64,000 nt of DNA from Antribacter soli (lineage in GTDB: Bacteria > Actinomycetota > Actinomycetes > Actinomycetales > Cellulomonadaceae). Shown here one piece after another: positions 33,017-41,235 of the stretch. Where the stretch lies: the NCBI RefSeq assembly GCF_021568775.1, contig NZ_JAKGSG010000044.1, positions 1 to 64,000 of the forward strand, written 5' to 3'. A program made the translations under genes and the position numbers. The notes beneath the pieces are model-generated. The model was not told where the DNA came from. It ran no database searches and saw only the letters and a program-made list of their open reading frames with translations. Positions within the stretch are counted from its first letter, which is position 1. Each line of letters opens with the position of its first letter.

Positions 33017-33748
33017 TCAGCGTCCGCGCATCCCGCGGCGGTCGGGACGGGCGCGGAGCGGGTCGACGCCCTTCGGGATGGGCAGCCTGGCGCCGCCGAG
33101 GGCGCGGAGGCGCTTGCCGATCTCGGCCGCCTCCGGCTTCGTCAGCGTGGGCTTGAGCTTCTGCACGGTGCGCGCCACCTTCGTCAGCGTCACCTGCCCC
33201 TCGCCCTCGCCGCACTGCACGATCGTCACGGGGACGTTCGGCAGGACGCGGGCGACGCGACGGCGTTCGTCGTCGAGCAGCTTGGCGACGCGGTGCGCCG
33301 GGCCCTCCGAGACGAGCACGACGCCCGCGCGGCCGACGCCGCGGAAGACGAAGTCCTGGTTCTTGTTGAGGGCGACCGGCTCGTCCTCGAACGCCCAGCC
33401 GCCGCGCACGGTGCCCAGCGCGGCGCGGGTGGCGCCAGGCTGCCCCGCGATCTGCGTGTAGGCGGCCTTCTCGGCCTTGCGCGACAGCACGAACATCGCG
33501 GCGAGCGCGGCGAACGGCACACCCACGATCAGCGCGTACCAGGGCTGGCCGAAAACCAGGCCGATGGCCAGCGCGACCGCGACGACCCCGACGAAGGCGC
33601 CCAGCAACAGCCAGGTGACGGACGGGTCCTGCTTGCGCGTCATCTGGTAGACGGCCCACACCTGGTGGTACCAGCGCTGCTTGCGGGGCTTCTTGGTGCC
33701 TGCGGACGCGTCGGTGCGCGCGCCGGCTCCGGACGGGGTTCGGGCCAT
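33017..33748 (-). CDS. DUF4191 family membrane protein
   Basis: The 243-residue protein has a basic N-terminus, then two TM segments at about 45-90 (VTWLLLGAFVGVVAVALAIGL and WYALIVGVPFAALAAMFVLS). A cytoplasmic domain follows with AAYTQIAGQPGATRAALGTVRGGW, LNKNQDFVFRGVGRAGVVLV and a basic C-terminus. This is the actinobacterial DUF4191 pattern, and the gene normally lies next to lipA and glnA, as here. Its function is unknown. Confidence 0.9.
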   Translation of the reverse strand: MARTPSGAGARTDASAGTKKPRKQRWYHQVWAVYQMTRKQDPSVTWLLLGAFVGVVAVALAIGLVFGQPWYALIVGVPFAALAAMFVLSRKAEKAAYTQIAGQPGATRAALGTVRGGWAFEDEPVALNKNQDFVFRGVGRAGVVLVSEGPAHRVAKLLDDERRRVARVLPNVPVTIVQCGEGEGQVTLTKVARTVQKLKPTLTKPEAAEIGKRLRALGGARLPIPKGVDPLRARPDRRGMRGR

Positions 33749-33858
33749 GACGTCAATCCTACGTTGGGTGACCGGCACGCCTCGCACGAGCGCTGCGGCC
33801 GGATCGGGCTGTGGAGGTGGGACCGCCCGGGGCGCGGTACGCCCCGGGCGATGCCGGG

Positions 33859-34860
33859 TCAGCGGGCGAGCAGGCTCGCCGCCTCCTGGCGGGAGGTCGT
33901 CGGCTCGGCGAGGTGGGCGAGCTCGGCGGGGATGGCGCGGCCGTGCTTGGTCATCGCCTGGCCCCACAGGCGGCCGGCGCGGTACGACGAGCGCACGAGC
34001 GGGCCGGCCATGACGCCGAGGAAGCCGATCTCCTCGGCCGCCTGCGAGAGCTCCACGAACTCCTCGGGGCGCACCCACCGGTCGACCGGGTGGTGGCGCA
34101 GCGACGGGCGTAGGTACTGGGTGATCGTGATGATGTCGCAGCCGGCGTCGTGCAGGTCCTGGAGGGCGACGAGCACCTCGTCGATGGTCTCGCCCATGCC
34201 GAGGATGAGGTTCGACTTCGTGACGAGGCCGGCGTCGCGGGCGCGGGTGAGGACCGACAGGGAGCGGTCGTACCGGAACGCCGGGCGGATCTGCTTGAAG
34301 ATGCGCGGCACGGTCTCGACGTTGTGCGCGAGGACCTCGGGCCGGGAGTCGTTGACCTGGTCCAGCAGCTCGGGGATCGCGTTGAAGTCCGGGATGAGCA
34401 GCTCGACGCCGGTGCCCGGGTTCATCGCGTGGATCTGGCGCACGGTCTCGGCGTAGAGCCACGCGCCGCCGTCGGCCAGGTCGTCACGCGCGACGCCGGT
34501 GATGGTGCTGTACCGCAGGCCCATGGTCTTGACGGACTCCGCGACGCGGCGCGGCTCGTCGGCGTCGAAGTCGGCGGGCTTGCCGGTGTCGATCTGGCAG
34601 AAGTCGCACCGCCGGGTGCACTGGTCGCCGCCGATGAGGAAGGTCGCCTCGCGGTCCTCCCAGCACTCGAAGATGTTGGGACAGCCCGCTTCCTCGCAGA
34701 CGGTGTGCAGTCCCTCGCTCTTGACGAGGCCCTTCATGTCCCGGTACTCCGGGCCCATCGTCGCCCGGGTCTTGATCCACTCGGGCTTCTTCTCGATCGG
34801 GGTGGCCGAGTTGCGCGCCTCGATACGCAGCATGCGACGGCCTTCGGGTGCGAGCGTCAT
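33859..34860 (-). CDS. lipA: Lipoyl synthase
   Basis: The 333-residue radical-SAM enzyme has both cluster motifs: [12 protein letters not shown] (auxiliary cluster) and CTRRCDFCQ (SAM cluster, CxxxCxxC). It also has the LipA-specific RSSYRAG near the C-terminus, whose Ser binds the auxiliary cluster. It inserts two sulfurs into octanoyl groups on E2 and GcvH lipoyl domains. The start at 34860 ([18 protein letters not shown]) agrees with the family. lipB ends 5 bp upstream, so the two are co-transcribed. Confidence 0.97.
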   Translation of the reverse strand: MTLAPEGRRMLRIEARNSATPIEKKPEWIKTRATMGPEYRDMKGLVKSEGLHTVCEEAGCPNIFECWEDREATFLIGGDQCTRRCDFCQIDTGKPADFDADEPRRVAESVKTMGLRYSTITGVARDDLADGGAWLYAETVRQIHAMNPGTGVELLIPDFNAIPELLDQVNDSRPEVLAHNVETVPRIFKQIRPAFRYDRSLSVLTRARDAGLVTKSNLILGMGETIDEVLVALQDLHDAGCDIITITQYLRPSLRHHPVDRWVRPEEFVELSQAAEEIGFLGVMAGPLVRSSYRAGRLWGQAMTKHGRAIPAELAHLAEPTTSRQEAASLLAR

Positions 34861-34865
34861 GCGGT

Positions 34866-35594
34866 TCAGAGTACGGCAGCGGCCGTGGCCGTCGAGGGCG
34901 CCCGGACCGGCTCCGGCGTGGGGTTCGTCACCGTGAGCAGGGGAACAAGGCGGCGCTCGAGGGCGTTCGCCAGCAGCGGCCTGACCTCGTCGACCGTCAC
35001 CTGGCGGTCGAGCTCCGCGCTGAGCGACGTGACGTCGGCGTCGTCGATCCCGCAGGGCACGATCTGCTCGAACGCGGCCAGGTCGGCATCGCAGTTGAGG
35101 GCGAGCCCGTGCATGGTGACGCCCTTCGCGACGCGGGCGCCGATCGCGCAGATCTTCCGTTCGCGGCGCGGCGCGGAGTGCCGCCCGACGGCGGTCGCGT
35201 CGGCGGCGACCCACACCCCGGAGCGGCCCTCGACGCGGATCGTCTCCACGCCGAGCTGCGTGCACACGTCCATCACGGCCTCCTCGAGGGTCCGGATGTA
35301 CGCGACGACGTCGATCGGGCTGGCCAGCGAGACGATCGGGTACGCGACCACCTGCCCGGGCCCGTGCCACGTGATCTTGCCGCCGCGGTCGACGTCGACC
35401 ACCTCGGTGCCGTCCGTCGGGTACTCGTCGCGGCGCGTGCGCCGGCCCGCCGTGTAGACGGACGCGTGCTCCAGCAGGAAGACCGTGCTCCCGCGCTCGC
35501 CGGTGCGCACCTCCTCGTGGGTGCGCCGCTGCAGGTCCCAGCCCTCGTGGTAGTCCACGTGGCCGGTCAGGTGCTCGATGTCCACGGACGCCAC
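34866..35594 (-). CDS. lipB: Lipoyl(octanoyl) transferase
   Basis: The 242-residue protein has [26 protein letters not shown] (HGPGQ motif), [25 protein letters not shown] (catalytic Lys region) and IVPCGI (catalytic Cys). It transfers octanoate from ACP to lipoyl domains, and LipA acts next. The start is GTG at 35594. lipB-lipA form one unit that serves the SucB lipoyl domains encoded at 42260-44032. Confidence 0.96.
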   Translation of the reverse strand: MASVDIEHLTGHVDYHEGWDLQRRTHEEVRTGERGSTVFLLEHASVYTAGRRTRRDEYPTDGTEVVDVDRGGKITWHGPGQVVAYPIVSLASPIDVVAYIRTLEEAVMDVCTQLGVETIRVEGRSGVWVAADATAVGRHSAPRRERKICAIGARVAKGVTMHGLALNCDADLAAFEQIVPCGIDDADVTSLSAELDRQVTVDEVRPLLANALERRLVPLLTVTNPTPEPVRAPSTATAAAVL

Positions 35595-35638
35595 CCTACG
35601 CCGCCGGGTGGCGGGCCAGCGGCGGGGTCAGTGGCGGG

Positions 35639-36340
35639 TCAGGTGCCCGGCAGCCCGATCCAGGCCGCGAGGCTGCGGACGGTGTGGTCGAACAGCACGT
35701 CACGCAGACGGACCACCGTGTCGAACGTGCCGAAGACCTCGAAGCTCACCATCCCGTAGAGCGTCGCCCAGAGCGCGACGGCGCGGACGACGACGGCGTC
35801 CGGGACCCCGGGCATCATGGCCCGGACCGCCTCGAGGTCATCGGCGAGCGGCGCGGGGGCGGGCGGGCCGCCGTCGGGCAGGACGAGCCTGCCGGACGCC
35901 CACGCGTCCGAGAGGATGCGGCCGTACACCACCGCGTCGCGGGCCGCCGGGCCGACGGTGTCGTCCGGGGCGCGGTACCCCGGCACCGGGGAGCCGTGCA
36001 GGAGCGCGTATTCGTGCGGGTGGGCCAGGGCCCACGTCCGGACGGCGTGGCACACGGCGACCCAGCGGCCCGTGACGTCGTCCGGGTCGACGGCGGCGTC
36101 GGCCTGCTCCACGGCCTCGCCGACCGCGTCGTACCCGTCGATGATCAGCCGGGTCAGCAGGTCGTCCCGGCTGGGGAAGTAGCGGTACACCGCTGACGAC
36201 ACCATGCCCATCTCCCGCGCCACGGCGCGCAGCGACAAGCCGGCCGCGCCCGACGTCGCGAGCTGCCCCCGGGCGATGTCGACGATCTCCTGCGTCAGCT
36301 CCGCGCGGGCACGCCTGCGGGCGGTCTGGCTCGAGCTCAT
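35639..36340 (-). CDS. TetR family transcriptional regulator
   Basis: The 233-residue protein has an N-terminal TetR helix-turn-helix (about 15-60: EIVDIARGQLATSGAAGLSL, MVSSAVYRYFPSRDDLL). The larger C-terminal ligand domain has AHPHEYALLHGSPVPGYRAP, seen in the TetR subgroup with a WHG-like domain. It is divergent from a NAD(P)-binding epimerase. Two matching palindromes in the 117-bp spacer are its likely operators, so it probably represses both genes. Confidence 0.9.
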   Translation of the reverse strand: MSSSQTARRRARAELTQEIVDIARGQLATSGAAGLSLRAVAREMGMVSSAVYRYFPSRDDLLTRLIIDGYDAVGEAVEQADAAVDPDDVTGRWVAVCHAVRTWALAHPHEYALLHGSPVPGYRAPDDTVGPAARDAVVYGRILSDAWASGRLVLPDGGPPAPAPLADDLEAVRAMMPGVPDAVVVRAVALWATLYGMVSFEVFGTFDTVVRLRDVLFDHTVRSLAAWIGLPGT

Positions 36341-36372
36341 CGCGTCAGCCTACAAGAGCGGTGCCCAGATGC

Positions 36373-36422
36373 GAGAGCAGTGCTCTTGACATGGCGCGCC
36401 ACGAGGAGAGAGCATTGCTCTC
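36373..36422. promoter_or_regulatory. Two TetR-type operators and a promoter in the divergent spacer
   Basis: GAGAGCAGTGCTCTT (36373-36387) and the perfect palindrome GAGAGCATTGCTCTC (36408-36422) are 35 bp apart. A TTGACA -35 box lies at 36386-36391, and a -10 near 36410 would fall inside the second palindrome. Repressor binding would block this promoter. Confidence 0.65.
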
Positions 36423-36457
36423 GAAAGGAAGCACCAGTCACGCGAGAGAGGTCGGCC

Positions 36458-37390
36458 ATGAGCAAGCACGTCGTCGTCGGAGCAGGGCAGGTCGGGGCGC
36501 ACGTCGCGCTGCGGCTCGCGGAGCAGGGGCACGAGGTGGTCCTCGTCAGCCGCTCGGGCTCCGGGCCGGACCACCCGGGGGTGCGGCGCGAGCGCGCCGA
36601 CGCGTCCGACGGCGCGGCAGTCGCGGCCCTCGCGCGGGACGCGGACACCCTCTACAACTGCGTCAACCCGGCCTACCACCGCTGGCTCACCGACTGGCCC
36701 CCCGTCGCGGCCGGGCTGCTCGGCGCGGCGCAGACCACGGGCGCCGGCTACGTGATCCTCGGGAACCTGTACGTGTACGGGCCGCCGTCGGGCCCCATGG
36801 GCGAGGACCACGCGATCGCGCCGTCGAGCGCCAAGGCCGCCGTGCGGGCCCGGCTGTGGGAGGAGGCGCTCGCGGCCCACGAGGCCGGACGCGTCCGCGT
36901 CACCGAGCTGCGCCCGTCCGACTACTTCGGGCCCGGCTGCCGGGACCAGTCCCACCTGGGCGACCGTTTCGTGCCGCCGCTGCTCGCGGGGCGTCCGACC
37001 CGCCTCGCAGGCGATCCCGACCAGCCGCACTCGTGGTCCTACGTGCCCGACGTCGCCGCCGCCCTCGTCGCGGCGGGCACCGGCGACGACGCCTGGGGCC
37101 GGGCCTGGCACATCCCGACCGGTCCCGCCGTCACCTACCGGGCCATGGCGGAGCGGCTGTGCGAGATCGCAGGGGCGCCCACCCCGCGTGTGGGGTCGAT
37201 CCCGGGCTGGCTCGTCGAGCTCGGGGGCCTCGCCTCGCCGATGATGCGCGAGCTGCGGCACGTCCGGTACCAGTTCGACCGGCCCTTCGTCCTGGACTCG
37301 GCCCGCTCGGAGGCGGCCCTCGGCCTCACGCCCACGCCGCTCGACGACGCCCTCGCGGCAACGATCGCCTGGTGGCGCGACCGCCTGTGA
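36458..37390 (+). CDS. NAD-dependent epimerase/dehydratase family protein
   Basis: The 310-residue extended SDR protein begins MSKHVVVGAGQVGAHVALRLAEQGHEVVLVSRSG, with the Rossmann GxGxxG motif. It goes on with LYNCVNPAY, YVILGNLYVYGPPSGP (YG region), VTELRPSDYFGPG, and the substrate-binding WSYVPDVAAAL and WHIPTGP. The canonical YxxxK is not clear, so the activity may be reductase- or quinone-type. The ATG at 36458 begins the Rossmann fold. It is under control of the divergent TetR. Confidence 0.85.
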   Translation: MSKHVVVGAGQVGAHVALRLAEQGHEVVLVSRSGSGPDHPGVRRERADASDGAAVAALARDADTLYNCVNPAYHRWLTDWPPVAAGLLGAAQTTGAGYVILGNLYVYGPPSGPMGEDHAIAPSSAKAAVRARLWEEALAAHEAGRVRVTELRPSDYFGPGCRDQSHLGDRFVPPLLAGRPTRLAGDPDQPHSWSYVPDVAAALVAAGTGDDAWGRAWHIPTGPAVTYRAMAERLCEIAGAPTPRVGSIPGWLVELGGLASPMMRELRHVRYQFDRPFVLDSARSEAALGLTPTPLDDALAATIAWWRDRL

Positions 37391-37417
37391 CGTGGCGCGG
37401 CGGCCTGCCCCGCAGGG

Positions 37418-38185
37418 TCAGCGCGTCGGGAGAGGCTCCGCCGGGCAGCTCAGGAGGACGTCCTCCATGGCGTCGTGCTCCGGCTGCGTGACCCACAGGC
37501 CGTACTCGGCCTTCACCGCGACCTGCCGGGCGACGTACTGGCACCGGTAGGCCTGGTTGTCGGGGAGCCACTCGGACGCGTCCTTGGCGCCCTTGCCCAT
37601 GTTGGCCGGGCCGTCGGACGCGAGGAGATTGAGCGGGTCGTTCGCGAACTGCACGCGCTTGTCGCGCTCCCAGTCCTGGGCGCCGGTCGTCCAGGAGTTC
37701 ATGAGAGCGACGATGTGGTCGATCTGCACGTCACCGGACTCCTTGCCGCGGCGGAAGTCGATCGTCTCGCCTGTGTACGGGTCCTGAAGCGTGCCGGACG
37801 CGACCTCGCACGACGAACCGGACGAGTACGTGATGTCCTGCAGGTCGCGGGCGAGGATGTCGTTGCGGGTGTCGCAGCCGTTGTCGTCCGCGTCCTGCCA
37901 GGCGCTGCCGAAGTCGCGCTCCCGGTCGTAGCCGTCCTCTGTCACCGGCTCCTGCACGGGCAGGGTGTCGAGCGCGGCGAGGGCGGTGCCCTCCGCGCCG
38001 GTGGCGGGCGGCGCCTCGCTGCCGAGCGAGCGCGCAAAGATGTTGCCGCCAACGATCAGGACCGCGACGAGGACGAGGACGAACTGCAAGAGCTTGCGCT
38101 TGCCGACGCGGGTACGGGCCCGGCTCCCCGCCGGCTTCCGGCGCTTGCCGGCCGTGCGGTCCCTGCTGTCCGATGTGATCGTCAA
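37418..38185 (-). CDS. Membrane-anchored HNH endonuclease-like protein (DUF1524 type)
   Basis: The roughly 255-residue protein has a basic N-terminus, one TM segment (LLQFVLVLVAVLIVGGNIFA, about 30-50) and an exported domain. The latter contains CDTRNDILARDL, GSSCEVASGTL, VQIDHIVALMNSW (HNH His of DHIVAL) and NDPLNLLASDGPANMGKG, the DUF1524/GmrSD C-terminal nuclease pattern. Such secreted nucleases may supply nucleotides from DNA. No ATG or GTG is available, so TTG at 38185 is used; the start is uncertain. Confidence 0.8.
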   Translation of the reverse strand: MTITSDSRDRTAGKRRKPAGSRARTRVGKRKLLQFVLVLVAVLIVGGNIFARSLGSEAPPATGAEGTALAALDTLPVQEPVTEDGYDRERDFGSAWQDADDNGCDTRNDILARDLQDITYSSGSSCEVASGTLQDPYTGETIDFRRGKESGDVQIDHIVALMNSWTTGAQDWERDKRVQFANDPLNLLASDGPANMGKGAKDASEWLPDNQAYRCQYVARQVAVKAEYGLWVTQPEHDAMEDVLLSCPAEPLPTR

Positions 38186-38386
38186 GACCTTCTCGTCCCG
38201 TCTCAAGGTGACAAACGCGGTGTTGCGGCGCAATTGTGCCAGCGTGGCGGGAAGCGTCAAAGCCTCCACATACCGGGCACATCCTGGCACAGCCGGACAG
38301 GGATCCGGACCGGTCGGACAGCACGTCCGACGGCGGTCGAGGGCCCCCGCAGGGTGGTGCGCTCCGGCGTCGGGCACGATGGGCAG

Positions 38387-39424
38387 ATGACATTGCGGAT
38401 AGGCATCGTCGGGTACGGCGGAGCAGGACGGCAGATCCACGCGCGCCTCGCGCGGGAGGCGGGCATGACCGTGACCGCGGTCGTGACGCGCGACCCGGGG
38501 CGGCGCGTGCAGGCCGCCGGCGACTGGCCCGGCGCGCGGTTGCACAACGACCTCACGAGCCTGCTCGCCGACCCCGGCGCGTACGACGTCGTCGTCGTCG
38601 CCAGCCCGACCGGCAGCCACGCCGAGCATGCCGCCCAGGTGGCGGCCGCCGGGGTGCCGTTCGTGCTCGACAAGCCGATCGCCACCACGGCCGCGGACGC
38701 GCGCCGCGTCGTCGCCGTGGCGTCGTCGGCCGGCACGCCGTTCACGGTGTTCCACAACCGGCGCTGGGACCCCGAGCAGCTCACGCTGGCCGCGCTGCTG
38801 AAGAGCGGCGAGCTGGGCGACGTGCACACCTTCGAGCGGCACTGGGAACGCTGGCGGCCGCGCCCGCAGCAGCGCTGGAAGGAGAACGACCTGGCAGCCG
38901 GCGGCCTCCTGCTCGACCTCGGCCCGCACCTCGTCGACTCCGCGACGCAGCTGTTCGGCCCGGTGGAGTCCGTGTCCGCGGAGCTGCGGTCCCTGTCGAC
39001 GCCCACCGAGGACGACGTCTTCATCGTGCTGCACCACGTCCCCGGCTGGGGTGGGGCGTCGTCCCGGCACGGCGTGGTGTCGCGGCTCTGGGCGGGTTCC
39101 CTGGTCGGGGCGCCCGGACCGCGCACGCGGGTCCTCGGCTCCGGCGGTGCATACGTGGTCACCACGTTCGAGGGCGACGCCTCGTCGTTCGAGGTGTTCG
39201 ACGAGGACGCCCCCGACGGCACCCTCGGCTGGCTCACCCGGGGGCGCGAGCGCACGCCCGTGCCCGCCGCACCCGGCGAGCACGCCGACTTCTACCGCGC
39301 GGTCGAGGAGTGGCTCACCGGGGAGGGTCCCGTCCCCGTCGACCCCGCCGACGCCGTCCGCACCGCCGAGGTGCTCGACGCGGCCCGCGTCTCGGCCCGC
39401 GAGGGACGCACCATGCTGGTGTGA
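38387..39424 (+). CDS. Gfo/Idh/MocA family oxidoreductase
   Basis: The 345-residue protein starts MTLRIGIVGYGGAGRQIHARL with the NAD(P)-binding GxGxxG. It contains VVVVASPTGSHAEHA, VLDKPIATTAADA (the family's EKP-type Lys, here DKP) and GGLLLDLGPHLVDSATQLFG (catalytic DxGxHxxD region). The C-terminal domain is alpha/beta. It would oxidise or reduce a sugar or inositol-like substrate. The ATG at 38387 begins the Rossmann fold. A family A hairpin follows 25 bp after the stop. Confidence 0.9.
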   Translation: MTLRIGIVGYGGAGRQIHARLAREAGMTVTAVVTRDPGRRVQAAGDWPGARLHNDLTSLLADPGAYDVVVVASPTGSHAEHAAQVAAAGVPFVLDKPIATTAADARRVVAVASSAGTPFTVFHNRRWDPEQLTLAALLKSGELGDVHTFERHWERWRPRPQQRWKENDLAAGGLLLDLGPHLVDSATQLFGPVESVSAELRSLSTPTEDDVFIVLHHVPGWGGASSRHGVVSRLWAGSLVGAPGPRTRVLGSGGAYVVTTFEGDASSFEVFDEDAPDGTLGWLTRGRERTPVPAAPGEHADFYRAVEEWLTGEGPVPVDPADAVRTAEVLDAARVSAREGRTMLV

Positions 39425-39449
39425 GGCTGGGCCCGGGTGTGAGGCCGGA

Positions 39450-39523
39450 AGTCCGCTTCGAGAAGGCGATCAGGTATCGGCATCGCCGCCGAGACGGAAC
39501 GTGATCGCCTTCTCGAAGCGGAC
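39450..39523. repeat. Dispersed intergenic hairpin repeat family A, copy 2
   Basis: The left arm GTCCGCTTCGAGAAGGCGAT and a right arm with GTGATCGCCTTCTCGAAGCG form a long stem. It shares its arms with 21388-21462. The inner part of the right arm has diverged. It again lies just after a gene end. Confidence 0.8.
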
Positions 39524-39645
39524 CCGGAGGCAGCACCGGGGAGGTGCCCGGCGGACCGGCGCGGCGATCCGGACGCAGCGCGACGGCGGACCGGGCCTGT
39601 GGATCATCCCGAGCGAGAACCGCTGCGGCGGGGTGGTATTGATCC

Positions 39646-41133
39646 GTGCAGCAGACCGACCCCGCGGCCCCGGCCGTGCCCCGCGCCCCGGCCGTCACCG
39701 CGGAGGTCGTGCGCGTCCTGATCCCCGCCGAGGCCCTCGCGCGCGACGCCCTCGTGCAGCGGCTGGACGCGCTCGCGGCCCTCGACCACCCGCACGTCGC
39801 GAGGGTCCTGGGGCTCACCTCGCACGGTGCGGGCGCGCTCGAGGTCCGCATCGCCCGGCCCGACGCCGCCGACCTGCCGACGGCGCTCGTCGCCCGCGCG
39901 TCGCTCACGCCGGCAGAGGCGTCGTGCGTGGTGGTCACGGTCGCGCAGGCGCTCGCGGTCCTGCACAGCGCCGGCCTGACGCAAGGCTCCGTCGACGCAG
40001 GCGACGTGCTGCTGCGGCCCGACGGCACGCCGTTCCTGCGTCCCCGCCTCGATCTGTCCGGCCCCGTGCCCACCGACCCGGGGACGTTCGCGGCCCAGGC
40101 CGCCGATGACGTGCGCTCGCTGGCGGCCATGGTCGCGGCGCTCCTGCCGCGCGGCACGGCGCCCGCCCTCGAGGCGGAGCTCGCGCGGGCTCTCGCCGCC
40201 GACCTGCGTGACCGGCCCGAGGCCGGCACTCTCGCGGCCCGCGTGCACGCGGCGGTGCCACCCGAGCCCGTCCGGGTGCCGGAGCCCGCCGCGCTGGTGT
40301 CGGCGGCGCTCACCGGACAGCAGCCCGTCGTCGCGCCCGGTCCGCCCGGGCGGCGGCGGGCCACCCTGCCGTTCGCGCACCCGCGTGGCGTGGCTGGTGC
40401 GCGGGAGGGCCGCGGGGGACGGGTTCGGACAGCCCTCGCCCGCACGGCGGGGTCGGTCGGCGCGGAAGGGCCAGCCGGTTTGGCAGGCCCGGCCGGATTG
40501 GCAGGCCCGGCCCGGCCGGCGGGGCCCCGGCGGGCCGGGGGCGGGCGGCCGCCGCAGGTCGGCCACATGCTCGTCGCAGTGGTGGTGGGCGTCGTGTCAG
40601 GGCTGGGTGCGGGGGCGATCGGCTCGATGACCCTGGCCGGCGCGGCCGGGCCGGCCCAGGCGGGGCCCGCGCCCGACGCAGCACGGCAGGGCGGGGCGTC
40701 GACCGACCCGGTGCTCGACCCGGCCGACCCCGAGACCGCAGCGGCAGTCCTGACCGCACGGCGGATGGCGCTCCTGGCCGGTGCGACGAGCGACCTGACC
40801 GCCGTCGACGCACCGGGCTCGGCCGCACTGGCGGCCGACGCGGCGCTCCTGGCGGACATGACCGCTTCCGGCACAACGATCGTCGGAGCGACGGCCGAGG
40901 TCATGTCCGCCCAGGGCGTCGGTCACTCCGAGCGGGACGGTACCGCGTCGCGCAGCCGGGACGGCGCTGAGACGCCCGGCGAGGTCGACGTCGTCGTGGG
41001 GTACGAGGTCGCCGCGCACACGCAGGTCGGCGCGGACGGCCGGGAGACCCGGGTGCCGGCGTCGGGCCCGCTGACGGCGACGCTGACGCTCGCCTGGACC
41101 GACGCGGGCTGGCGGGTGATCGCCGTCGGCTGA
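39646..41133 (+). CDS. Pseudokinase-like membrane protein
   Basis: The 495-residue protein has an N-terminal part (about 20-205) that resembles a Hanks-type kinase: LAALDHPHVARVLGL, VVTVAQALAVLHSAGLTQGSVDAGDVLL. The HRD/DFG catalytic residues and the Lys are not recognisable, so it is probably inactive. A collagen-like Gly/Ala/Pro linker (about 270-305, GLAGPAGLAGPARPAG) and one TM segment (about 307-330) follow. An extracellular NTF2-like C-terminus comes last. The start is GTG. Its role may be scaffold or signalling; unknown. Confidence 0.75.
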   Translation: MQQTDPAAPAVPRAPAVTAEVVRVLIPAEALARDALVQRLDALAALDHPHVARVLGLTSHGAGALEVRIARPDAADLPTALVARASLTPAEASCVVVTVAQALAVLHSAGLTQGSVDAGDVLLRPDGTPFLRPRLDLSGPVPTDPGTFAAQAADDVRSLAAMVAALLPRGTAPALEAELARALAADLRDRPEAGTLAARVHAAVPPEPVRVPEPAALVSAALTGQQPVVAPGPPGRRRATLPFAHPRGVAGAREGRGGRVRTALARTAGSVGAEGPAGLAGPAGLAGPARPAGPRRAGGGRPPQVGHMLVAVVVGVVSGLGAGAIGSMTLAGAAGPAQAGPAPDAARQGGASTDPVLDPADPETAAAVLTARRMALLAGATSDLTAVDAPGSAALAADAALLADMTASGTTIVGATAEVMSAQGVGHSERDGTASRSRDGAETPGEVDVVVGYEVAAHTQVGADGRETRVPASGPLTATLTLAWTDAGWRVIAVG

Positions 41134-41234
41134 GCCGGAGGTGCAGCGCAGGGTGGGGGCCGAGGAACGAGGCACCCGCCCGCAGCGGAACCGCAGGCCC
41201 AGCCGACCAGCAACACCGGCTGAGCCGATGGTGC
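41131..41234. repeat. Dispersed intergenic repeat family B, copy 2
   Basis: It begins TGAGCCGGAGGTGCAG at the stop codon of the preceding gene. It contains GGCCGAGGAACGAGG and AGCGGAACCGCAGGCCCAG, and starts a second partial unit at 41221. It fills the whole space between two convergent genes. Compare 12017-12140. Confidence 0.75.
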
Positions 41235-41235
41235 C

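Noticed and set aside
31232-34456. 1074-residue open frame on the plus strand
   Set aside because: It is antisense to glnA1, the DUF4191 gene and lipA; its composition is typical of a shadow frame.
40468-40545. Collagen-like nucleotide repeat as a possible CRISPR or tandem repeat
   Set aside because: It is in-frame coding for a Gly/Ala/Pro linker, with short irregular units and no spacers.
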